A program made the translations under genes and the position numbers. From Parathielavia appendiculata (taxonomy: Eukaryota; Ascomycota; Sordariomycetes; Sordariales; Chaetomiaceae): a DNA stretch of 64,000 nucleotides. Below, piece by piece: positions 45,772 to 57,407 of the stretch. The stretch spans positions 525,503 to 589,502 of the forward strand of contig NW_026944229.1 in the NCBI RefSeq assembly GCF_033297405.1, given 5' to 3'. Within the stretch, counting starts at the first letter, position 1; every line of letters begins with the position of its first letter. The notes under the pieces were generated by a model. It had not been told where the DNA came from, did not search any database, and saw only the letters and a program-made list of their open reading frames with translations.

Positions 45772-47854
45772 TTAAACCTTCTCCGTGTGCTCGCCAAGCT
45801 TGGACTTCTCAGCATCAGACCCGGATGTGCCACCAATGACGCCCCCAATGACGCCATCGCCGCCGTTCAGGAGCTGGGTGAGGCCGATCTCGGTATTAAT
45901 CTCCGCCATGCGCTCAAAGTCCGCCTGGGCGGTGCCTTCGGAGCCAAAGAGGACATCCTGTTTTCGAATATGGTTAGTTTCATTCAGTTTGCTTCAGGTG
46001 CCACGCAAGTTTGTGGACGTACCATCTCCTCGAGCGTCAGCCGCTTGGTCTCGGGCACAAAGAACCAGATGAAAGCGGCACCCATGTACGTCAGCAAACC
46101 AAAGAGAATGTAGGTGCCGTATGTGATGCCGTCCAGCATGTCGGGCGTGACCTGCCCAACAATGAAGTTGTTCATCCAGTTGCTCGACGCGCCCAGCGCC
46201 ACGCCGTAGGGCCGCGTGCTGAGCGGCCAAATCTCGGCCACGATGATCCACGCGCAGGGGCCCCACGAGTAGCCGAAGTGGATGACGAACAGCCAGACCA
46301 TGCACACGGCTGCCCAGCCCGCCGCAACGTGCTCGTGCCAGTTGTTGATGTTCTTGGCCACGATGACAGCTATGATGATGTGGCAAGTGGCCATGCCGAG
46401 CGCACCGATAGTGAGGACGGGCTTGCGGCCGACGCGGTCGATCCAGAGGACCGCGGGGATGGTCGCGAGGAACATGACGATGCCCACGACGCCGGTCGCG
46501 AGGAGAGACTTGGTGTTCTCGTTCATGCCCAGCTGTTGGAAAATGAAGGGGGCGTAGTACAGCACGGCGTTGATACCGGTCCACTAGAGACAAAGGGTCA
46601 GTATTTGCCGCTATTGGCAGCTATCCGGGAAGGCGAGGTGGGAGAAGGAAGTGCAAAGTGGGGATTTCGGGTGTGGTTTGCCAAAGAGGGGAAGCCGGTC
46701 TTACCTGCTGAAAGAACATGGTCACAGACGCAACGATAACCCGCTTGAACATGGCCTTTGTTTGGAAGAGCTTTCCGATGGAGACGAATTGGAGTTTGAA
46801 GATGTTCCAGGCGGTCGGTTCGCGCAGGTTGGGGAAGAGCTCGGCGACGGTACGCTTCTCGAAGAGTGACTGGGCCTTGATCTCGAGGAACTCAATCTCG
46901 ACCAGCTCGTGGTCAGGTGGCAGGCCGCGGAGGCTGCACAGAACCTTGCGGGCTTCGTCGTCGCGTCCGTGGTGAACCAGCCAACGAGGCGAGAAGGGCA
47001 TGAAGATCATGCCGACGAGCAGGATGAGTGCCGGCGCGAGTTGCAGGCAGATGGGGACCAGCCAGGCTGCGTCAGACTGGGTATCTCCGGTGCCGCCGAT
47101 GTAGTTGGTGCCGCTGGATGTTTGTGAGTTGGGCGTTTTGCGTTGAAGCGGAAGAAGCAGGGGGCCCTTACTAGTCGATCCAGAAGCTGATCATGATGCC
47201 GAAGGTAATGGCCAACTGCTGGGTGGCAACCAGTGCTCCACGCACTTCAGGGGGTGACACTTCGGAGTTGTAGATGGGAACGATCATGGCGAGGCTGCCA
47301 ACACCCATACCACTGCAGTTGAGTTAGCCTCATGGTACTCGTCCTTCGTGAGAGAAAGGGGGGAGCCCACGTAATGAAACGCCCAGCCAAGATGGAATTG
47401 TGTCCAGCATTGATCGCCGTGGCCTGGATAATGACACCGAGAATGAACACGCAGCAGGCCACAATCACACCGTACTTCCTCGAAAGCACCTCGGCGAGGA
47501 AACCCGAAAGCAGGGTGCCAAGCCAGGCGCCGAGTTCCAAGATAGCTGTCAACCACCCCTTCTTGGTCTGGTCCGTCGTGTACTCGCCCATGTCTAGCAC
47601 GCTGTTAGCATACTATCAGAGAGTAACGTCAGGTGGAAGTACGTACGGCTGTTGAACGCTGGCATGGCAAGGACGCCCGAGAACATGCCTTGATTGTAGC
47701 CGTACAGCACGCCACCAATGCAGGCGAAGGCGGCCACGCGGAAGACGCGAAAGTTCTTGATCAGGGCCGAGGGACCGCTCTTGCCCATCATGGCCTGTCG
47801 CTTGTGCAGCGCGGCATCGTAGAAGCCGGCCGCGCCCGCGTCGCCTCCGGCCAT
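45772..47854 (-). CDS. MFS sugar transporter (SP family, hexose/pentose type)
   Basis: Six exons on the minus strand: 47854-47647, 47593-47371, 47312-47172, 47113-46705, 46583-46023, 45957-45772, giving 575 aa. Sugar porter signatures: G-Y-N-Q-G-M-F-S-G in TM1, A-G-R-F-I-T-G-M-G-V-G-S after TM4 (made by splicing), F-S-P-R-W-L-V-H-H-G-R after TM6, Q-Q-W-T-G-I-N-A-V-L-Y-Y-A-P in TM7, D-R-V-G-R-K-P after TM8, A-E-I-W-P-L-S-T-R-P-Y-G after TM10 and F-V-P-E-T-K after TM12. It is a 12-TM plasma-membrane proton symporter or facilitator. The last exon encodes a 61-residue cytosolic Gly/Glu tail. Substrate range (glucose, xylose, arabinose) cannot be told from these motifs. The upstream region is unusually long. 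Confidence 0.95.
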
Positions 47855-50800
47855 TGTGGTGGCTCGTTCTTCCGGGTCCCGTCTAAGTCCGTGTTCGGGT
47901 GGCTTTGAGGACGGATGAAGGTCGATCCCGCGTGCAGTGTCACGGAAGGGACGAGAGGATGTGCGTGGGATAGCAAGGTCCAAGATCAAGCGGGAACAAG
48001 ACCTCGAAAAGAACCCGGAAGCTGCAAGATATATGCAGGCGCTGGAGACACAAGCAGTTCCCTTGCTGCATCCCCTGGCCCCTGTCGGCCTCCTAACCAC
48101 GCGACGGGATGAACGGGAGGGTGCAACGCAACCGGGAAGCAATCAATACCGCCCAATCGACAGCGCCATCATGCCATCTACTCGAGCCAGATCATGTCCG
48201 TTCCCCGGTCCCTTCATCCAACTGCCCCGTAACGAGCCTGATAAGCCGAGAACCGGCCGGCCGGGTCCACATATTATTACCGAGTGCATGCTCTCTATTG
48301 ATTCCTAGTGAAGCACGAAAAGAGCAACGCAGGGGCTTGGATAGCAAGCGAGTGATGGGTGATGGAGAACTCTCCCCAGAGGGGTGAGGAGTTGCCCCCC
48401 GAGGATGCTTCGCAATCCCAGGTCTGTAACCCAGCCGCAAGGCCAGCTGCAGAGTTCCTGTCGTCCCACTGTTCCCCGGATGAATGAGGATAGTGTCATT
48501 GGCCACGCCGGTCGGACTGGCCAAGTTGCTGATCGCCTCTCGGGCCTAGCCCGTACCCCCGTGCGGGACCGATAGGTGACATTTGCCGGGCCACTTTTTG
48601 GGGCTTTGAGGGGTTCTGACTTCAACGAGGTGTTTCCAGGAGTCAATCAGTCGAACCTCTTCCCCGGAAGGGCTCGTCGTACGTTTTCGCCCACAGTGGC
48701 TCTCGCCCTGTGTTGAGTCGTGACATAGACGTCAATCGGCAGCACCAAGAAAAGATAATCCATCTGGGCCAAGGAGCTAAGCAGACAAGCAGCCAAGCGA
48801 CCCGATCCCATCTGCATCGATGTGCTTCTCCCGGCGCGCCTTACCACAAACGTCTGCTGACGACAGGGCGCGACAAGTGCCCAGGTGGGTTTTCCCCAGG
48901 GGCCCACAACCCCGAACCCAGTTGCCGATTTAGCCTGAATGCTTCCCCTCGCCCCGCCCCTAAGCCCATTGGTACGGGTAGTAGGTTGGGTCTGTCAGAC
49001 TGTACCGGCTCATTGACATCGGGCCGTTTCTAGGGCCGCCGGCAAAGAGATCATGGTATGGTGGTCACGGTTCGTCGTGTGCCAGTGGTTGATGAAGGGA
49101 GGGGAGTTGAGGCCAAGCTTTCTCGCCAGGACGGGGAAACACGTCTGTGCATCCAAGGCCGTTTGGTGGCGTCTGTGCTCCATGGCTCTGGTGGCTTGCT
49201 TTGGGAATGCTTGGACTGGGGGTCTCCGGCGCAGCCATTTTCCCAACTTTGCTCGAAGCCCACCTCGAGTGGGGATATGGGATGAATCTGCCTCCATTTT
49301 CCCATGGGGCGCTCAGTACGGATATAAGTCGGTGTTCTATCAAAACGTCCATGGTCGGATCAATCAGATGTTGATGCGAGCGCGCGTGGAAGCTTCACCA
49401 AGGTGTGAGGGAAAGTCGGACTCCAAACTTGATTGAGAAGGGGGGTTGCAACTGCTCTCCTTGTGTCCCGGAGCCGACTGGTGGGTGCAGGGCGAGAGAA
49501 CTGCTCTCATCCGATACGCTGCACCTCAAAATACTTCTCACGTGCCGATTGTCTCAATGGGCGACCTCCTGCAACCTTCTAACGGCGGCGGTGCGGCATC
49601 AAGCCCAACGACCCGACAAGGTTCCCGGGTTTCTGGATTATGGAGGCGTAGGGTTGCTTGACACATATTGGACCTCGACGCCGCTCGACCGATGAACCAT
49701 CATAAGAGGTTTTGGTCTGGACGTTCCATGCAGTTGCAGAACACAAGCCACGGGACTGCATCAAAGCCACCAGACGATCCACGCCGTAACCCCCGGCTGG
49801 TCTAAGAGCGCTGAACGCCGGGGCAGGTCCTACCTGGTTGGTGTCATAGCCAAATGCGTACGTTTGTACGTCGGAAGCCGCCCAAGTCCACGGCGGTAAT
49901 AGGTCATTTGGTCTGTCTGTTATGTGACGGCAAGCACGCACTCGAAATTTGCCGGTTTTTGCAACTGTCCGGGTATGGTCATGGTGGTTGGTTGCCGGGA
50001 CTCGGCGGAGCCTTGCAGCCGGGGCCCGGTGAGGTCGGGCCAGATAATGCCTTTCGGGGGGCCAACAAGTCAGGCGGTATGAGACCCAACCCAGATGTGC
50101 CGTTCGAGGTTTCAATGGAGTCGCACGCGGCTGTTACAGCACGTGCAGTATGCGAAGTTCGTGACTCAGAGGCGATGATACCATGGTCTCATTTCTGTTC
50201 CATGTGAAGACAACTGTTAACACTAAGCCGTCGGCTAGGTCTTGATAGAAAACGGCAGCTTTGATTGACGTAATGCCGGGCCGAAGTGCAGAGATAGAAC
50301 CAACGGTATAGTAAGGGTGACACTTAATTGATGATGTGCTCTCAAGGAAGAGGCGGCACAGGTCACATGGCGGTGGGCAACGATGGAAGGACTGTCTTTA
50401 TGGCAATGTGGCAACGTTCGGGGGTGTGTTCGGAACAATGCCGCAATCCAGCCCCCGCCCAGCCCCAGCCTCGGCAGGCCCAGCCCTACGGTTTCAGTGT
50501 TTTACCAGATACTAATCATGGTTGCCCAAAATCGCTGCATACTCGCAGATAATTCGGCAGGTGGCCGGACAGGGTCAAAGCCAGGGTCTGAAATGTTTCG
50601 AAACAAACGGTCGCCGACTGGGGCCGCAAGTGCTCCGGCCTGCCATCCGATAGACCTGGCATACCTCAACATGTGAGGCTGCGGCTGAGCGAGCCGCGGG
50701 GGAGCTGAACAAGGAGATGAAATGCCGGGAACGTGAATATATGGGTCACGGTACAATGCACAGCAGGCTTGGCCTCTCCGTTGTGCTGCTCCGCCGGGCG

Positions 50801-53131
50801 CGATGCCGGATCTCCGTTAGGTGCCATCGTTCCGGCAAAGGGATGCACACCCGGGCAATTGGAAGATGAGATGGTACACCTCCCTGCGTCAGTTGGGTCC
50901 AGCCGCAAAGAGGAATCCAGCCTTGAAAGTTTGCCCTGCGGATAGGGTCAGCTCAGTGAGAGGGCAGTTCAAGCTGCAAACGAGGAACGAAAAGAACGGC
51001 GCGACTTTCACCATTCCAAAAGCGGCAGTAGCGCACTATTCACGTGACTAACACTAACAAAATTCAACCACTACTCACACGGACGAGTGCTGGTCCACCC
51101 GGCTTGGAAGGACGATCATGATCTCCAGTGCAGCTCGTCAGATTATCCAATGGGCGATTTTGATTTGAAACGACCCCACTTTATGGGCGGGTGCGTCCCC
51201 AGACACAAGCGAGACAAAGGCAACTGACGCGCGCCTCAGTTATTTTCCCCCGTCCACCTCATTTCAACTTGGGGAGGACTTGGGCTTCGGCAAAGCAACC
51301 AATCCAGCCACCGACCAAGGTTGGAGAAGCCAACAAACACTTGAAGCCATGTTTCAAGATTTTGTCCAGCTTTTCTTGCGTTGTCATCCTGTTTGTTGGA
51401 GCTCGAGTGGCATCGTCGAGCGCGTTGCTTTCCGGCTTCCGCGTCCGTTTGCCGCCGCAAGAATTGCTTCATTTCATGCGCCCCGCGGCTACAGAGCGCG
51501 TGCTGCACGACACGCGATGAACTCCCTATTCCTCCAGGGCCCTCCCTCGCGACGGGAGTTCTGCCGGGCCGAATTTAATCTTTCCCCAACCATGTTCTTT
51601 TCTCTTGTCATTGCGACATCGCACTCCTTGTGTAATCTCCAGCCGCCCGTTTCTCGCGCGACGCTCGCCTTGAGGGATTGTCGCGCGCTACTGCCGTGCT
51701 TCTAGGGTGTCTAAGGTTGGAAGAATTTTCGACGATAATCCGTACTCTCACCCTGATTGGGATCCCATTCTGCCGGGTTCACATGGGCCCTCCGGATGGT
51801 GGCTCCAGGCCTCGACTGCGTGACGGCCAGTCGCAGATCGGGCCAGATCGCGATTGGCCACTGCCAACGGCCGGCCCGCCAATATTCCTTGTGTCTTCGA
51901 TCGGCCGCCCATTACTTGGGGCAGCCTCGTAACGGGCTACCATTTTACCTTTTGCTGCACAGTCCAGCGTTGCTGATGCTCAGCTGCCCAACTAAGCGGA
52001 AACCGTGGCATACGGACAGAAGAGAAGGCAAATGAGTTGCGGCGAGACTGGGCTTTGGCTTTGCGCAAGGCTGGGCGGCTAACTCTCCGAGCGGCTCTCC
52101 GGGAAGGGGTGCTATTTTTTGACACTTCCCCTTCTGTACACCCCACAGGCGTTGCCGCATTCGGCCGCGCATCTGAGATACTCGGTACCTGCGTCAAGTG
52201 CGCATCGCAACGGCCTGGCGAGGTAACGGCACAGCACCGCACCATACCACCAGCGAAAACCGGCCAGTGTTGCAAATCCTCAGCATTGACATGACGGTTA
52301 AACTGTGATTCCTGTCTTTCTGCGTGGCACTGCTATTGCCCCCAGGACCCTGGATCACTTTTTGTACATTACCGGCAATCAGATCCGGGCCCCCTGCTAC
52401 CGGTACCCCCTTGTCCGGCGCCAGACCCCGAGGTCTAGCAACGTTTAACCGCCCTCTGGATACATCAGTGAGAGATGGCCGAGTCCATAGCCGCCCATCT
52501 TCAAACAAACGCCATCTGCGACCCCGTCAGCCAGTAAAAGAGGCCGCTGGCCGCCGAGCGAGGTCAAATAGATACACGAGCTTGGTTTCATCAAGCCAGC
52601 TCTTGAGAGAGCTGCACCTTCGTTTCAGATCTAACAAGCTGCCCGGGCCGGCCCTGTGGGCTCTGCGAAGATCGGGCCTGCTAAGACGGCCATGTACTGA
52701 CCCCATCTTGATGTTTCTTTTTGAGATACAATAAGTCGACCGCCTCTCCTTCTCTTCCGGCCGGCCCAGTCTCTCAGTCCTCGAACCCATAGACCAGCCG
52801 CCTCGCGACCTGTTCGCCATCTTTTCCCTCTTTTTTCTTTGTTCTGCTTCCTAGATTTCCTTGGTCTCTCATCTCTCTCGCTTCTCATCACTGCTGGCTG
52901 CTGGCCAGCCCTTTCAGTTGACACGAAACGGTGCATCCCCATCAACCTCTTGCTTCTCGAAGCGCCCAAACAAAGCCTTACCATACGCCCAAGTCGTCGA
53001 GGTAGCCGTGATCGACCAAACCCGACCTAGAATCGCCTTGTCGACCTCGTTCCGCCGCCGACTCCGTTCTCTTGCCGGCCTCCTACCCTCTGAAGAGAGG
53101 GAAACCGGCTCAACAGACTGCCAACCGTACC
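47855..53131. other. Gene-poor stretch, 5.3 kb, between divergent sugar transporter and Myb/SANT genes
   Basis: No open frame here has a recognisable domain, and none assembles into a spliced gene by eye. Composition is GC-moderate, with no sign of RIP-type AT enrichment and no transposon ends noticed. A C/T-rich tract at about 52810-52905 is the probable transcription start zone of the Myb gene. It may contain long 5' UTRs, distal regulatory DNA or noncoding RNAs. Confidence 0.5.
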
Positions 53132-54323
53132 ATGCCCGACTTGACACGGACACCTAGTCAGCAACAATACCAACAACACATTCCAGTGTCCCTTGCGCCG
53201 ACCGTGTCCGCCATGTCCTACTATCAGAGCACCCGGCCAATGTCCGGTTTTTACCCCGATCTCTCGGGAACCGGTGCTAGTGGCATACCAATGCCAGGAT
53301 ATGACGCATATGCCGTGAGCGCAGTTCCCCCTCTTCAGATGCCAACAGCAGGCACCGCGATGGGCGGTCCTGTAGGCGGGCCTCTGCCGACACAACACCG
53401 CGCATCATCGGGCGCATGGAACCAGGAGGATGACCGGACACTATTGACTCTGCGCGCCATGGGAAAGAATTGGAATCAGATCCAAAGGGAAGCGTTTCCG
53501 GGCAAGACGGGCAATGCCTGCCGGAAGAGGCACGAGAGGCTGATGGAACGCCGTGGCCAAAATGAGTTTGACAACCGCAAGCTTGAGCGGCTATGCAAGG
53601 AGTACATGAGCATGCGCAAGGAGATCTGGCAACCGCTTGCTACACGGTGCGGCGAAAAGTGGAATGTTGTTGAGTTGCAGGTGTGTTGTGTTCTTTACCC
53701 CATCCCCCCATTCCCGTCTCCTCCCAAATTGTCCTAACCGCTCCACCCTTTTCCAGTGCATGTCCAACGGCCTCAAAAACATCCAGTCCCACGCTCGCGC
53801 TCATGCTCGCCGTGAACGCCTCGAATCGGGCCAGCCGCTGGCCGCCTACGATGACACCGACGGCGCCCTCGGCTGCCTGACACCTGTGGACGACGTCGAC
53901 GCCGCAGACCAGTCCTACAGCTCCCCGGAAACTGGCGGCTCCACGACCGGTGCGCACTCCACGCCAGGCGGCAGCTCCGGCTCAGCTGGGTCCGCCGGCT
54001 CTCATCCTCACCCGGCATTCGCAAACATGCACCACCATCATCAACACCAACACCACCATGCCCAAGCTGCACCGGCGGTGGGGTATCAGGGGTACGGCGG
54101 CTACGGACACCAACACCATCAGCAGACACACCACCAGGGGCACGGGTATAGCAACAGCGTCTCGAGCACGGGGACCGCGGCCGGGTATGCCGGAGCCGGG
54201 CATCAACAGCCTTCTGGGTCGGGAAGCCAGGGCACGAGTCCGTACATGGGACATGGCGCGCGACTGCCCAGCGTCGGGGACATGGGGATCGACGCCATTA
54301 TCAATCGGGGGCATGGCAGCTAG
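53132..54323 (+). CDS. Myb/SANT DNA-binding protein
   Basis: Two exons: 53132-53680 and 53757-54323, giving 371 aa. Residues about 95-141 form a Myb/SANT repeat (W96-N-Q-E-D-D, then A-M-G-K-N-W-N-Q-I-Q, then K-T-G-N-A-C-R-K-R-H-E-R-L). A second, weaker helical repeat at about 150-200 (K-L-E-R-L-C, E-K-W-N-V-V-E-L-Q joined to C-M-S-N-G-L-K) spans the intron. An Arg-rich segment (H-A-R-A-H-A-R-R-E-R) could be a nuclear signal. The C-terminal half is Gly/Ser/His/Gln-rich with a His-rich block near 275-320, and ends in a compact L-P-S-V-G-D-M-G-I-D-A-I-I-N-R. The role is probably transcriptional; targets are unknown. The long upstream region suggests complex control. Confidence 0.88.
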
Positions 54324-55835
54324 AGGTAATCACTTATTCCCTTTTGTTTCTATCTGCATAGCGTTTGTTTTGTTCCACTCATTCCGTTGGTTCTACTCTC
54401 TCACTCTCCTTTTAATCATTATCATCCTTTCTATGTCTGGGCTGAGCGGGCATCGGATGGAGCATCTTGATCATGCCATGTCTTGCCATGAAGTGGAAAG
54501 GAGGGTGTTTTACTGGATGGGCTCGTTCATGAGCCATTTAGGCTGAGAAAGGGTGTAACACCCGGCGTTGGTGTTTTGATACGGTCATGTATGACGTTCT
54601 GGGGTTCGGGATCCGCAGGCACTGCAACGGCGTTTGGTTGGACTGTTGACCTGGAGTTGTGGGCGTGTGCTTTCCTTCCTCAATCGGATTGGAGTTTACG
54701 GTTCAGTGCCGACGGTTGGCTAGGCTGGGTGGCGGCGCGGCCGGGTTGAAACAGCGCCGGCCTGCCGCTGGGCGCTTTTGCGCAACCTTTGCGCCGCAGA
54801 CATTGCGAGAGGATGCTATTCACCGTTCCGTTTTTCTCTCTAGTCTCTTTCTGTTTATTGGGTTCCTGTTACGGTTTCCCGTTGCTACTGCTTCTTTATC
54901 TCAAGCATGCATGCATCAGCTATAGATGGGACGGGAGGTGAAAGTACGCCAGTGATTAACGGACTGGATCTGTATCATCCTCATTTTTTTCTTCGAGTCT
55001 TGCATATCCATGGCGTTCTTGAAATCCCGAACAAGGGTCATGATGGGAGGTGGGACTGAGATGCCAGGCCACAGGCACAACTTCGTCAGGCTGTTGGTCA
55101 GAGGTTTGCGGGGAGTCATTGACTCAAGACAACATCAATCCTACGGTGGCGTGTGTGGCACGGGAATTCGAGGTTGGTTTGGGCTTGGTGCCAGTTGCTG
55201 TGTTCATAAGCGGCGCGGCTCGCTGGGTCATGGGAGGGCCGTATTGAGGTTGTGATTTATGGAATGGACTAGGAGTAAATGTAGTGTGTAGTAATACTAG
55301 TATGAACGGGCCTGGCCTCGGGGCCCATTTTGTGATACTGCTTGATCATATAGTGGAGATGGGTGCGTTGGAGACAAGGAGGTTGGGCTTTTCGACGAGG
55401 GCGATGGCTGCGGCGCGACGGCGATCTGTAACAGATAAGGTAGTCTCCAACTCGGGATCTGCTTCGACCACCCAACATGCTGGGTTTTCCGGAATCAGAC
55501 TGCGGAGAAGAGCATTGAAGGGATTTATGATGTGGTCGGCCAGCAGGGGTGAAGAGATACATGCCAAGATCGGTGATCCGACGGATTATCGACTGCTACG
55601 CTGCATCGCGATCTTCTGAACTGGGGCTTGCGCGGATGCATCCTGCTGCTGGGATCGCCAAAGAAAGTCTAGGATTGTTGTCAGACTGTACCTCTGTACT
55701 GTGTTTTTGAAAACAAGAGAGGTGCCCAGATCTATCCATGTGCTTTCATGATACAAGAAAAGAGTGACAAATGTCAACCTCCGAGTTCGCTCCACTTATT
55801 GTTACACCAAAGAGGAACCGAACGGCCCCACTGAA
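54324..55835. other. Intergenic: Myb gene 3' side and COX10 3' side
   Basis: 1.5 kb between two convergent genes. No confident gene. A minus-strand open stretch at 55346-55567, and another in the same frame at 55586-55795 separated by a single TAA, look protein-like and are discussed as a finding. Confidence 0.45.
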
Positions 55836-57407
55836 TCACCGCCGGCTTGTGCCAGTCGGCCCCACAACTCCGGACTCGGAGCCGGAGATGTCAACCCACT
55901 CGGCATCGTCCTCGTCAAATTCCTCCTCTTCCGGCTCACCGGCCACGCTCTTCCACACACGTGTCCACATCCCCTTTTTCTGTGCCAGCGCCAGCACCAT
56001 AATGACAGGCAAATGCCAGACGCTGGCCCAGAACAGACTTCGCGCGCTGCCCTTGTGTCCCTGGTAGCGCCAAAACCTGATGGCCTGGCGGATCAACCAC
56101 AGATTGACGGGCAGACTCGTCACCGCAAAGCTCCACTCGGTAATCCCCGCTGCACACAGTCCCATACACAGCGGGACAAACACAATGCTGTACCGCAACG
56201 CAACCCTCGCATTCCTGGCGGGATTCACCCAGCACAGCATTCTCAACCCGGCAGCCTTGTACTCCTCCCGAATCCCCCATGACAGCGGCATAAAGTGTGG
56301 AAATTGCCACGCAAACAGCAGCCCGGCGAACAACCACCCTCCCAAGCTCGACCCGTCGCTGGCAAACAACAGCTCCCGCCACGTCCCGTCTCCCGTGGCG
56401 CTCTCCCCAGCGGCAGCTGCCCAGCCCATCAGCGGCGGAATCCCGCCCACGACAGCCCCGACCCACGTATTCACCGCCGAGACGCGCTTGAGGGGGGTAT
56501 ACGCGCCCGCATAGAGCGCGATATTCGCGGCACCCAGAAACGCCACCGTGGGATTGACGCCGAGGTACAGCGCGGCTATCCCCGCAGCCCCGCAGCCCAG
56601 CGCAAACAGCACCGCGGCGCGAGTGGTCAGCAACCCCCGCACCAGCGGGCGGGTGCGGGTGCGGCTCATCCTGGCGTCGGTGTCGGGCTCGTAGAGCATG
56701 TTGAGTGCGTTGGCGGCGGCCGAGCAGAGGGTTGTGCCCGTCGTGAGGAAGAGGAGGGTTAGCGGCGAGAGGGAGGGGATGTGCTCGGCTGCCGAGGCGA
56801 GGGCGCCGGAGGAGAGGAAGGCCGGGACCGGGTAGAGGGCGTAGGGGACCATTGCAGAGAGGACGACGAGGACGGTGAGGCGGGGTTTGGAGAGAGAGAG
56901 GAGGGCGGAGAGGGTGCGTCGGAGCGAATGGGCTGGTGCGCGGGCGGCTGTGTCGGCTAGGCGGGAGGAGGCGTCGGGAGGCAAAGACGTTGCCATTGAA
57001 TTTGTTGATGGGGTTGGGGTCGATGACTCGGGTGCATTGGCGGCAGCATCACGTCTTGCAGCTTGTCGTCGGCGGTGCGGAAGGGGGAGGTTATCGGTTG
57101 GCCTGTCAGAAGTGGTCCCGCGAGCATCGGCAGTTAGAGCCGAGCTGTCGGGGCCCGGTGAGGCGATGGATGTGCCATTGGAGCGGGCGAGGAGGGCATT
57201 GGAGAGGAAATAGCCGGCCCTAAACTGGTGTCGAGGCAGGGCGGCGGCAACACCCAAGGCGGGGGCATGCGGCAGAGTCGACTTTGAGAAAGATCTCGTG
57301 GCCCTTGGCAACCGATCGGCCTGGCGGAGAGCTCGTTGCGTGCATTGCCAGCATATTTTGTCGAAAACAACTGGCCTGGCTAGAAGGCCTTGAATTGGCG
57401 GCCGCAT
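55836..57407 (-). CDS. COX10: Protoheme IX farnesyltransferase, mitochondrial (COX10)
   Basis: Single exon, 523 aa. The N-terminus is Arg/Ser/Ala-rich with few acids, as in mitochondrial presequences, and is followed by a long variable segment to about residue 165. The UbiA-type core starts at S-L-S-K-P-R-L-T-V-L-V-V. The first Asp-rich motif is N-A-L-N-M-L-Y-E-P-D-T-D-A-R-M, followed by R-T-R-T-R-P-L-V. Further COX10 blocks are Y-T-P-L-K-R-V-S, V-V-G-G-I-P-P-L-M-G-W, A-W-Q-F-P-H-F and W-G-I-R-E-E-Y-K. Seven to nine membrane helices follow. The enzyme adds a farnesyl group to heme B in the inner membrane, the first step to heme A for cytochrome oxidase. The C-terminus is acidic. Confidence 0.97.
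   Translation of the reverse strand: MRPPIQGLLARPVVFDKICWQCTQRALRQADRLPRATRSFSKSTLPHAPALGVAAALPRHQFRAGYFLSNALLARSNGTSIASPGPDSSALTADARGTTSDRPTDNLPLPHRRRQAARRDAAANAPESSTPTPSTNSMATSLPPDASSRLADTAARAPAHSLRRTLSALLSLSKPRLTVLVVLSAMVPYALYPVPAFLSSGALASAAEHIPSLSPLTLLFLTTGTTLCSAAANALNMLYEPDTDARMSRTRTRPLVRGLLTTRAAVLFALGCGAAGIAALYLGVNPTVAFLGAANIALYAGAYTPLKRVSAVNTWVGAVVGGIPPLMGWAAAAGESATGDGTWRELLFASDGSSLGGWLFAGLLFAWQFPHFMPLSWGIREEYKAAGLRMLCWVNPARNARVALRYSIVFVPLCMGLCAAGITEWSFAVTSLPVNLWLIRQAIRFWRYQGHKGSARSLFWASVWHLPVIMVLALAQKKGMWTRVWKSVAGEPEEEEFDEDDAEWVDISGSESGVVGPTGTSRR

Noticed and set aside
52527..52984. Minus-strand frames of 97 and 117 codons upstream of the Myb gene
   Set aside because: They are complements of the C/T-rich leader, giving Arg/Lys/Glu-rich low-complexity translations.
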